NCBI RefSeq assembly: GCF_003013715.1
Contig: NC_072815.1
Coordinates: 124,001 to 188,000 of the forward strand
Source: Candidozyma auris
Taxonomy: Eukaryota; Ascomycota; Pichiomycetes; Serinales; Metschnikowiaceae
Direction: 5' to 3'
DNA length: 64,000 nt
Part shown: positions 20,750 through 29,088 of the stretch, in pieces
Numbering within the stretch: the first letter of the stretch is position 1
Layout of the letters: each line of letters opens with the position of its first letter
Translations under genes and position numbers: made by a program
The notes under the pieces: generated by a model
Database searches by the model: none
What the model was told of the DNA's origin: nothing
The model's input: only the letters and a program-made list of their open reading frames with translations

Positions 20750-21364
20750 TTAGCGTCTGCGACCTTTTTTCTGCACAAGCTCGAAGCCATCGTCGTCAAC
20801 GACAGGTCCTTTTGGAGCTTCGTCAATATGTGTATCCTCTATTTTCTCCACAAGTTGAGGCACGTCATTCTCATTGTCTTCCTCATCCTCCTCATCACTG
20901 CTTGGATTATTAGGATCTGTTTCGATCTTGATTTTCTGTGTTGCGGTGTTGGACTTCTTTTGTTGGAACTTCTCATATAGATCGTCTATGGTGGCATAAT
21001 TTTTGGCAGCGCATTCCTTGTATAGTTTCAATATGAGGGCAGCGATTTCGAGTGCTGAGTCGTTGTCGATTTCCGTATCAAACTCATCCACCATAGCAAA
21101 TAGCAACGTCTCTTCGATCAAGATGTTGTCCACAGCTTTTTCTTCAAATAGATCAATCACGACCCCTGAGAGCCAGTCTCTTTTCTCAGCGCTGTTCGGT
21201 CCTCCCCACGAATTTTCAACGGCTATGTTCAATTCTTCCCACTTGTAAACCGCCATGCACACACCAAGTTCAAACTTTGCCTGCTGCTTCTCATCGTCAA
21301 ATCTAAGTGATTGCTTGTCACTCTCAGCACGGACGAAATCCGTTGGGTCTATTGCTCTCATCAT
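20750..21364 (-). CDS. TSR2: Pre-rRNA processing protein TSR2
   Basis: 204 residues from the preferred start at 21364, whose 'MMRAIDPTDFVRAE' matches the family N-terminus in position. An upstream in-frame ATG at 21406 would add 14 residues. The conserved core is 'DEKQQAKFELGV' followed by 'YKWEELNIAVENSWGG' and 'EKRDWLSGVVIDLF'; then comes an acidic stretch and the invariant tail 'DDDGFELVQKKGRRR'. TSR2 escorts eS26 (Rps26) to pre-40S ribosomes and supports 20S pre-rRNA cleavage, in nucleus and cytoplasm. It follows ORC1 on the same strand with about 100 bp between the ORC1 stop and this ATG, so its promoter is very short or overlaps ORC1. Confidence 0.93.
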   Translation of the reverse strand: MMRAIDPTDFVRAESDKQSLRFDDEKQQAKFELGVCMAVYKWEELNIAVENSWGGPNSAEKRDWLSGVVIDLFEEKAVDNILIEETLLFAMVDEFDTEIDNDSALEIAALILKLYKECAAKNYATIDDLYEKFQQKKSNTATQKIKIETDPNNPSSDEEDEEDNENDVPQLVEKIEDTHIDEAPKGPVVDDDGFELVQKKGRRR

Positions 21365-21466
21365 GTTGGAAAGTGCCTGAAGATGATCATCGCAGATGCA
21401 TCGCAATTATGCCGATACATAGACCCGTGCACCAACACATAAAACATGGCTGCAAATTCAAGGTCG

Positions 21467-23758
21467 TCAGAGCATGGGAACAACGAGCTGATCTCTTCTT
21501 AAGGCAGAGAGCACCTCGTCTTCTGAAATATTAAGTGAAACAAGCCTGTATCGTTCGCTTCGGATGTTTTGTTGCGCGATAATCCCGAGTTCCTCAAGTT
21601 GGTTCACCAAGAAGGACATGTCGTGAACTCTGATATTCCGTGGTTTTCCGTAACAGAAGTCGGCAAAGCTTTCGTGTGTCTCTAGCTTTTGTAAAGCTGT
21701 AGCACTATCTTTCGATGTGAGAAGCTCAAGAGAGTTTTTCATCTCGTCCATGATATCACCGAGCGTGTTTTCTGCCATGCCTGATCTTCGCATGCGTAGA
21801 AGAATGCCAACCAAAATATGCTTTGACTCGAACGAAAGCTGATTGAGGAGCTGAGCAATAGGCGAGTTCACTGTCTCGTTGATCGCTTTAGATATATGAC
21901 CAATTTGAATGGTGAATGTCTGCTCGGATTCAGGCAAATGCAAGTTGGTTCCTGCTTCTAGAAATTCTTGCTCTGCAATCTCAACTGCTCTTCGGCATAT
22001 CGTCAACGCTCTTCTAGCATCACCACTGACACTGGCAACCTTCCTCGAAGCAAATCCCACGGCATCATCACTGACCTTGACCTTTCGACGATGCTCTTTG
22101 CTAAGCATCGTGAGTCTGTGAGCTATGATGGTGCCCAACTGTTCAAATGTATAACCCACAAATTGTATTCTTCGAAGACCTAGTCTCGACGAAATCTTAT
22201 TTGTGAGAACTCTTTCAGGCAAGTCCATAGTATTTGCCACAGCAATGATGACCAACTTGGAATTGGGATACGTGGGCCAATTAAAAAAATTGTACATAAC
22301 TGCTTGAGTCTTCGTGACGATTTGATCGAGCTCGTCTAGGAGGACGACTAAGGGCCGTCTACTTTCATCAGGCAGGTTTCTGCTAAAATGATCTTCAAGC
22401 AATAAAGCTGCATTAGATGGCGTGACCTTAATTCCACTGATAAATTCCCAAAGCTTCTCATAAGCAGAGGCTGGAGAAAGAAGCTTTAGACAATTGATCT
22501 CCAAGTAGTCGAAGTCGTTCAACCCACCTTCCCCAACAGTGCTACGAAGAGTTTCCATGACCTCTCTTATTGTGGCAGTTTTTCCAACACCAGGGGTACC
22601 ACTCACGTAGATGCAGCTTCCAGTCTGAGTTTGAATTGCATTCTCCACATTTGTGTACACAGCAATCCATTCCTCTTCCCTGGCTGGGAGGGAGTTCACC
22701 TTCATCGACGTGTGTAGTTTTTCCTTGAGTTCTTTGAATGCTTCAGACGACGTATCTATGCCAATCGGCGAAGTCTGTGAGCCACCTCGACTAAGCGAAG
22801 GTAAGCTTTCTGCGACCGAACCAGTTTTCACCTTGAACCCTTTCTTGAGAGGAGAAAGTACACCCTGCAATTTTGCTCGCGATGATGTACCACGTTTTAA
22901 CGGGGAAGCAGTAGCCTCCTCTTTTATTGGTGAGCCGCCAGGCGCCTTCTTACGCTTCTTTGTTGGACTGTGAGTAACCACTTTTGCTTCTTCTTCCAGA
23001 TCTAAGTCTTCGGAGTCTTCGTCACTTTCCTGCTTGACAAACTCGTCCGAGTCTGAATCATCAGAGTCTGGCTCAGTATATCGCCTTCTTGAGGGTGACG
23101 TTGTATCCTGTAGTCTATCTTGAAGGGAAAGAGGCATCGACTTTCGTTTTTTGGGAGAGATGATCTCCGATGTATTTTCTGCAATGAAGTTAATCCCTGC
23201 CATGTAATCCTTGACAATGAGAGCTCGGAGATTGGAAAAATCGAACGTTTCGGAAAGTCTTTCTCCTCGAAAGTCACTGGCTCTCTGACAGAGAAATAGA
23301 TTAGAGGCACTCGAATCGTCAAGTACCACCTCGGAATATTCCGTGGAGGTAAGTACCTGGACCTTATCGACGATATCTTTGACATGCAAAGAAACTATTT
23401 CAGGTGTAATAAAGATTTCGTTTCTCTCAAACACTTCACCTTTCTTCGCGTCTTCACTCAACATAGAAGGATGCATGAATTGAGCACCCAGAAGCTCAAC
23501 CAAAGCCTTGAGTCCCAACTTTATACTTGTTATCATAAATATAGATGATTGATCACCCGAGATTAATAGACAATCGCCCGTCTGGATACGTAGGCCATCT
23601 TCTTGTCTCTCTAGCTTCACGTAACTAGGTTCTGAGGAATTGCCTCTTCGACGAGTTCTTCTTGTAGGTGTCAGGGGTTCCGCCGAGGGCAGACTCTCAT
23701 GCTCTTCTATGAGTAAGGTCCAGCCTTCTTTGTCTAGGTCTCTTTGTCTCTTGGCCAT
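21467..23758 (-). CDS. ORC1: Origin recognition complex subunit 1
   Basis: 763 residues, shorter than S. cerevisiae Orc1 (914) mainly in the linker. An N-terminal BAH-type domain spans about residues 45-215. A charged, disordered, Lys/Ser-rich linker follows (about 215-330, with several basic KKRK-type clusters that could be nuclear signals). The AAA+ ATPase has Walker A 'GTPGVGKTA' (about 386-394), Walker B 'VVLLDELDQI' (about 471-480), a sensor region at 'VIIAVANTMDLPERVL' and an arginine-containing 'KISSRLGLRRIQF'. The end is a winged-helix region. It is the ATP-binding subunit of ORC that marks replication origins and loads MCM with Cdc6. SIR3, where present, is an Orc1 paralogue, but the intact Walker motifs identify this as Orc1. 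Confidence 0.96.
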   Translation of the reverse strand: MAKRQRDLDKEGWTLLIEEHESLPSAEPLTPTRRTRRRGNSSEPSYVKLERQEDGLRIQTGDCLLISGDQSSIFMITSIKLGLKALVELLGAQFMHPSMLSEDAKKGEVFERNEIFITPEIVSLHVKDIVDKVQVLTSTEYSEVVLDDSSASNLFLCQRASDFRGERLSETFDFSNLRALIVKDYMAGINFIAENTSEIISPKKRKSMPLSLQDRLQDTTSPSRRRYTEPDSDDSDSDEFVKQESDEDSEDLDLEEEAKVVTHSPTKKRKKAPGGSPIKEEATASPLKRGTSSRAKLQGVLSPLKKGFKVKTGSVAESLPSLSRGGSQTSPIGIDTSSEAFKELKEKLHTSMKVNSLPAREEEWIAVYTNVENAIQTQTGSCIYVSGTPGVGKTATIREVMETLRSTVGEGGLNDFDYLEINCLKLLSPASAYEKLWEFISGIKVTPSNAALLLEDHFSRNLPDESRRPLVVLLDELDQIVTKTQAVMYNFFNWPTYPNSKLVIIAVANTMDLPERVLTNKISSRLGLRRIQFVGYTFEQLGTIIAHRLTMLSKEHRRKVKVSDDAVGFASRKVASVSGDARRALTICRRAVEIAEQEFLEAGTNLHLPESEQTFTIQIGHISKAINETVNSPIAQLLNQLSFESKHILVGILLRMRRSGMAENTLGDIMDEMKNSLELLTSKDSATALQKLETHESFADFCYGKPRNIRVHDMSFLVNQLEELGIIAQQNIRSERYRLVSLNISEDEVLSALRRDQLVVPML

Positions 23759-24234
23759 GGCTAGAAGAGAAAGATCAAGAGTAACATTGAAGTGAACTTA
23801 TAGCGGATGTATGCACACCAGTATCTACACAAGAAATGGTGATTTCGTGATTGAACCTGAGTACGTTTATCTATATAAATTAACTATATATAGAGAGCCA
23901 ATGCTGAACGTGACTAAGCGTAGTGAGATAAGATGTGCATCAGGAACCCGAATGGTGTTTCATCCTATGTTCTTAATCTCAACATAAAATGACAATCAAG
24001 CACTCAGGATTTGGAAGATACTGATGATCGTTATAGGCTTCTTTCACGCATTTAAGCTAATCCAAACAGGTATCAAGTTGCAGGGCTGCAATACTTTAGT
24101 CCGTAGTGTGACTCACCCTTCAACAAATAGTAGCACTCCGCATGCACTTAATCTTTAAAAGTTCACGAGTCTCACTGCTAATGAGCTCACCACAAATCTG
24201 ATCGCTTAACCTTCAGACAAAATTGGCCATGCAA
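23759..24234. other. ORC1 promoter / TEM1 3' spacer
   Basis: 476 bp between two minus-strand genes. It has an AT-rich 'ctatatatag'-type element near 23883-23893. No MCB box (ACGCGT) was seen upstream of ORC1 and no gene was found. Confidence 0.5.
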
Positions 24235-24897
24235 TTAGGAACCTGCGCCGTCTTTCTTGTAAATCAATATGGGCTCGCCGACATTGACAATTTCATCAAT
24301 ATTTAGTTTGAGGTCAAATGCTTTGGATAGAATGATCTTGAAAATCTTTTGGATATTAATAGAATGGCTTGTCGAGCAGAAGATCACTGGCAGCCGCATG
24401 GCCCTGCCGAACTTCTTTGCTTGGTTCGTGATCTCTGTTTGATCTTGTGGCAGCAAATCAATGAACTCATCGTACTTTGTGCCCACCAAGAAAGGAATGG
24501 CTGTTTTGTTGAAACCACGGACCTGCCTGTACCATTCTTTAATGGAGTTCAATGTGGATTTCCTTGTAAGATCGAACATAAAGAGAATGGCTACCGCATC
24601 GTTGGACACTAGTGGTAGCATGTTGATAAACTCTTTCTGACCGCCCAAATCCCAGATCAGAAAAGTGATGTGTGTGTTTCGTATCTGGATTTTTTTATCC
24701 ATGAAATTGACCCCCAATGTCTGGATGTAGTCCTCGTCAAAGCTTCCTTCAACATACTTCACCATAAGCGAAGTCTTTCCAATTTGGGAGTCGCCAATGA
24801 GCCCTATCTTTAGAGCGACCCTTAGAGTTAGTTCATGGTCCTAGAGAATGGATTTAGTTTGTACATACTGGTTGCTTTGGCTTTCCAGAGATTCCAT
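24235..24897 (-). CDS. TEM1: Ras-like GTPase TEM1 (one intron)
   Basis: The long second exon alone lacks a start and the P-loop start. Splicing fixes both: exon 1 is 24897-24869 (29 nt, ATG to 'CAACCA'), intron 24868-24821, exon 2 24820-24235, giving 204 residues. The joined N-terminus reads 'MESLESQSNQVALKIGLIGD' and continues into the P-loop 'GDSQIGKT' (about 19-26). Further motifs are 'TLGVNFMDK' (switch I), 'WDLGGQKEF' (switch II), 'GTKYDEF' (in place of NKxD) and 'CSTSHSINIQKIFK'. S. cerevisiae Tem1 and S. pombe Spg1 share the same 'NQV...VGL.GD.Q.GKTSLMVKYV' pattern. Tem1 sits on the spindle pole body and starts the mitotic exit or septation network, controlled by Bub2-Bfa1. Confidence 0.93.
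24821..24868 (-). other. 48-nt spliceosomal intron of TEM1
   Basis: On the minus strand it starts GTATGT and ends ACTAACTCTAAG, with the branch motif ACTAAC only six bases from the acceptor AG. An in-frame TAG and the loss of the P-loop without splicing make it necessary for function. An earlier AG (from the TAG, on the minus strand) would shift the frame relative to the 29-nt exon 1. Confidence 0.87.
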
Positions 24898-25362
24898 GAG
24901 TGCTGGGTGTTTCATAAATCGTAGTGTTTACATTTGTAGGTCTGTAACGCGTGATGCGCACGTGACGTCCCATAGACCAGCAATGGAACCATGGATCAAA
25001 GAAATGCACATCCAGCACCTTAGTTTACAGCTTAGATCCGTAGATACTGTGGGAAATGCTATCAAATGTTATGAATTCAGTAAACATTTCTCGATCTAAG
25101 GGGAGCTTGGTGGTTTGGCCTATTGTTCGATTATGTAAGCAAATTGCCTATAGTGGCGTTAAAACAGGTAGATGCTTGAGCAAGTAGACGAGATGCACAA
25201 CTATAAGATCAAACAAGATGGTGGGAAGTATTCATGTGGTTAAATTGGAAGGGCTTAGTGTAGATAATACATGGAGCCTACTCTAGAACAACACCTTTCA
25301 CTTTGGCAGCGAATTAGCACAACTCTTTCGCGTCGAAAAAGTGTAGCCATGTTATATCACAG

Positions 25363-25719
25363 ATGCCAGAAGAATCAAAGAATCTCCTAATTGAGTCACA
25401 GGCATCGCGTGAAACTCTTTTGAAGGAACTCATAAGAAATTCTCTCATGGCTTCAGACAAGTACTTCAGCTATCAAATGATGTGCTTACCAAGACCCAAC
25501 GCCTTACAAGCCCAAGTGAGCCCTTACAGAGACAAATTGCGCTATTGGAGTAAAGCCGTTTTTTTTTCTATAAAGCTCTTCATAGATGTATTTTTGAAGA
25601 TGTATCTCCAAAGCGCAATTCTGAGTGCTGTATTCCAGAGGCCTCTCGACAACTATATGTTTTACTCTCTAGTAAATTCATCCATTGAGGCCCTTGATGA
25701 AATCAAGGTATTCATATAG
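25363..25719 (+). CDS. Hypothetical ORF, possibly one exon of an unresolved or decayed gene
   Basis: 118 codons from ATG to TAG. The composition is protein-like: a polar helical N-terminus ('ESQASRETLLKELIRNSLMA') and a hydrophobic or amphipathic second half ('FFSIKLFIDVFLKMYLQSAIL'). After the TAG the same frame stays open for another 28 codons rich in hydrophobic residues. Upstream, a 39-codon ORF in another frame starts at 25271 ('MEPTLEQHLSLWQRISTT'). Downstream, a good acceptor (pyrimidine-rich, ending TTTTTAG at about 25930) is followed by a 66-codon frame. I could not join these with canonical donor and branch sites. It may be a multi-exon gene, a pseudogene or chance. No family recognised. 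Confidence 0.3.
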   Translation: MPEESKNLLIESQASRETLLKELIRNSLMASDKYFSYQMMCLPRPNALQAQVSPYRDKLRYWSKAVFFSIKLFIDVFLKMYLQSAILSAVFQRPLDNYMFYSLVNSSIEALDEIKVFI

Positions 25720-26209
25720 CATATGCTATGGAGCTTTTCATTCACGATTTACTCCGCGTTGGCGGCTTCTTTTTCCTCATCTTTGCAGCCAGTTCGCAGC
25801 CACTAGTGCCTCAGTGCTACGAAGGCAATTCAGATGAGGATACAGAGATGAATATACACGGAAACTGTAAGCACCGAAAACTTCAAATGCGTAACCCAAT
25901 GATATTATTCCTTGCTTCTTTTCTTTTTAGATGGAGCCACGATTATATCAAAATGCTAGGAGGCCAGAAGAGTCAAACAATGCAGGAGGTACAAGCTTCT
26001 TTGAGACTCTCTATGGCAGATTTTTGACGTCCTTCGATGAAGATAATGCTGGTAGCTTATTACACGGTTCGTCTAAACTCTCCATTCATACATGTATATT
26101 TTGTTACACTGATGATTTATTCGACCCTTGAGGACCGAACCGCATAAATAATGTTTCTGTAAGACGCCCAGTTGAATCCCTTCTTTCCCTTCCTTGGTAG
26201 GCACTTCAC

Positions 26210-26223
26210 AGGGCTCCAGCCCT
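26210..26223. promoter_or_regulatory. Tbf1-type palindrome in the RPS1 promoter
   Basis: AGGGCTCCAGCCCT is a perfect inverted repeat about 140 bp before the RPS1 ATG and is followed by CTAACACATGAC, which resembles a degenerate Cbf1 site. In Candida albicans, ribosomal protein promoters carry a palindromic Tbf1 site of the form AGGGCT-AT-AGCCCT together with Cbf1 sites; this matches except at the two central bases. Confidence 0.7.
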
Positions 26224-26364
26224 AACACATGACCCGCGCCCAGTACTATATACTATTTCCCAGGCAATCTGCACTCTCCCTAGAGCGCTTCGCACAAAAA
26301 AAAAAGCTGAAAAAAAGATAGCCCAAAGGTCTCTTTAGAAACTCCATCTTTTTAACTACACATC

Positions 26365-27135
26365 ATGGCTGTTGGTAAGAACAAGAGATTGTCCAAGGGA
26401 AAGAAAGGTATGAAGAAGAAGGCCGTCGACCCCTTCGCCAAGAAGGAGTGGTTTGACATCAAGGCCCCTTCTACTTTCGAGAGAAGAGACGTTGGTAAGA
26501 CCTTGATCAACAAGTCCACTGGTCTCAAGAACGCCGCCGATGGCTTGAAGGGCCGTGTGTTCGAGGTTTGTCTTGCTGACTTGCAGGGCTCTGAGGACCA
26601 CGCCTACAGAAAGATCAAGTTGAGAGTGGACGAGGTTCAAGGTAAGAACTTGTTGACCAACTTCCACGGCATGGACTTCACCAGTGACAAGTTGAGATCG
26701 TTGGTGAGAAAGTGGCAATCTTTGGTTGAGGCCAACGTCACCGTCAAGACCGCTGACGACCACGTTTTGAGAGTTTTCGCCATTGCTTTCACCAAGAGAC
26801 AGCCAAACCAGGTTAGAAAGACCACCTACGCCCAGTCCTCCAAGTTGAGAGAGGTGAGAAAGAAGATGATTGAAATCATGCAGAGAGAGGTTGCTAACGT
26901 GACCTTGGCCCAGCTCACCGCCAAGTTGATCCCAGAGGTGATCGGCCGTGAGATTGAAAAGTCCACCCAGTCCATCTTGCCTTTGCAAAACATCCACATC
27001 AGAAAGGTCAAGTTGTTGAAGCAGCCAAAGTTCGACTTGGGCTCTTTGTTGGCCTTGCACGGTGAGGGTTCCACCGACGACAAGGGTAAGAAGGTGTCTT
27101 CTGGTTTCAAGGACGTTGTCTTGGAGTCTGTCTAA
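26365..27135 (+). CDS. RPS1: 40S ribosomal protein eS1 (RPS1/RPS3A)
   Basis: 256 residues, the standard length. The N-terminus '[19 protein letters not shown]' and '[17 protein letters not shown]' are diagnostic of eS1, with '[14 protein letters not shown]' and '[15 protein letters not shown]' further on. It is a component of the small subunit near the mRNA exit channel. Codon use is extremely biased (TTG for Leu, AGA for Arg, AAG for Lys; I see no in-frame CTG), as expected for a highly expressed gene. No intron is needed. A long minus-strand frame over the gene (26356-27060) is a by-product of this bias. Its promoter carries the Tbf1-type palindrome at 26210. Confidence 0.98.
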
Positions 27136-29088
27136 TCGTGAGATTACTGTTTAATACATACATACGAAGAGTCACTGTAGATGAGCAAACAAGTTCTGTG
27201 AACGACACCCGTTGATCTCAGTCGGGCCATCGACTATGATGGGAATAGGGCGTGAAGATTTTGATGACTAGTCATCTGCTCACGAAAAACTTGGTAGGTA
27301 GGATCGTGAAACTAAGGTGAAGCAGCGCTCTCGAGAAATGGCTGTACTTTGTCAGATTAAAATATCACAGTTCTTAGGTAGTTCCAAAAGATTACAGGTA
27401 AAAGATTAAGGAATCGAACATCTAATTCCTCACCATTCGCTTGTATTCTATACAGATAGCTTACCTACACCGCTGAGCTCCTCGAGTTTGCCTCTGGTAG
27501 AATAAAATAGTTGAGGGCATTATGCCTTTCAAATCAGCCCAGTGTAAGCTTGAACAATACACATATATATATATATATATATATATTTATTTATATTTCT
27601 TTTTTAAATTACTTCATCTTTCCTTCCTCGCAAGTACCCTCTCAGGACCACCTCAAAAATGTGAAATGGCTGCGAAAACGACCAGTTTCCATAAACTCAA
27701 AACACATGAGCGCACAACACTAAATGTACTAAAAATTGAACAAGCAAACTGCACTCAAAGGCAAGGCAAAAATGCCATTCACCTTTCTCCAATTTCTATT
27801 CGCACACCTAACTACCACGGATTCTGAATACACCTATCGATTTTCTTGTAATGCCACTTCAAGCAATCTACTCATTTGACCTCTAGTTAATATAATGTAT
27901 AATGGCTCCATAAAACCTCTCTTAAAACAAAAGACTCACTGCATTACTCCACTCGTCTCCTAGAACGCCAAAAGCCCTGAGTGAAGATCAGAGTGCGCAA
28001 ATCCTCCTACCAGAAGTAGTACTACTGCAAGTGGCCGGAACATGCTACAATCACCAAAGTAAGAGGGAAAAAAAAAGAAAGAAAAGAAAACGAAAAGGAG
28101 GATGAAACCAAGCAACAAACGCAACTTCAGCAGCACCAGATCACCACTCTCAAACTACCTAGAACTGACTCTTCTCTCCTGAGTAGCGCCCGCAATCTCA
28201 CACCACAGGCGCCTATGCCAGTGAAGAAACCCTCAGTGTGCTTTGTCCGCAGCTACTTTGTCCTCAGGGGTTCACCCCCAGCGCTAAAGGCCAACACCAG
28301 CATTAACAACAGATAGATAAGCAAACGGAAAAAAAGTGAAATTAAAAAATTGCTAGTAAATGATGAACTCTTGTTTCAACGATGTAGACCCTGGTTTGTA
28401 CAAGTCTGTCAATTGGTCGTGTTGGTGGCTTCATTCTTCTCCATATCACCAGCCACTAGACGGCATTTTCACAGGGAGCCTCCCGCGGACATTGTGCCCA
28501 TTTGTCCCTCTGGCTGCGAAGAAGGATACAAAGAAGCGGCTGACACTACACAAAGAATGCAATTGATGACTGAAAAATGGGCAACTAGACCATTGCGAAG
28601 AATGTACAATATAGTAGTGTTGGACGTTTTTGATTTGACAATCTCAATTGCAGCTGGGCAGGCTCCCTGTGTTTTGCGCCGTTTCTCTCATCCCCCGCTG
28701 AAGCCAATCTCGCGTGGCTGCGCCAGCGAACATTTTTCTGCGCCAGTGCCAGGTGCGGATTGCTTGCTACTGCCGGGGGGTCCAAGATCAGTGACCCCTA
28801 TTCAATGACAACTTGCAACGACGGTGAGCGAAAAGAATTAGATAGTCTGAATCCTCGTTTGCAATTGACACGATATTTTCACTTGTTTTTCTCAAATTCT
28901 CAAGGTAACTCCTTTTGTGATTGGTTTGTTGGCGAACGATGGTGCTTCGTTCCGACCTGCACACGGTGCGACCTGCTGGGGCCACTGCCGGCCAGGGCCC
29001 TGCGGCTACCAAACGCTTCTCTTCCGCTGGTGCCTCAAGTTGCCTGCTCAAACCTTTTCATGTCTCAAGTACGTACTTTTTCTTGTCA
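27136..29088. other. RPS1-TCB3 spacer
   Basis: 1.95 kb with no gene I can support. It contains an AT dinucleotide repeat, a purine-rich run at about 28060-28100, and CTG- and GC-rich sequence just before TCB3. Frames of up to 152 codons (28350-28808) show no domain, bias or conserved motif. Confidence 0.5.
27563..27586. repeat. AT dinucleotide microsatellite
   Basis: Twelve uninterrupted AT units, continuing into TTATTTATAT. Likely length-variable between strains. Confidence 0.9.

Larger units (their letters stand above)
24898..26364. other. Unresolved spacer between TEM1 and RPS1
   Basis: 1.47 kb divergent region. It holds an E-box next to a CRE-like site (CACGTGACGTCC near 24959), a cluster of short plus-strand frames between 25271 and 26131 with partly coding-like character (separate entry), and the RPS1 promoter with a Tbf1-type palindrome. 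No gene model in the middle satisfied me. Confidence 0.5.

Noticed and set aside
26356..27060. 234-codon minus-strand frame over RPS1
   Set aside because: Shadow of the extreme codon bias of a ribosomal protein gene.
28350..28808. 152-codon plus-strand frame before TCB3
   Set aside because: TTG start, Cys/Pro/Arg-rich random composition, overlapped by open frames in other phases. No family features.
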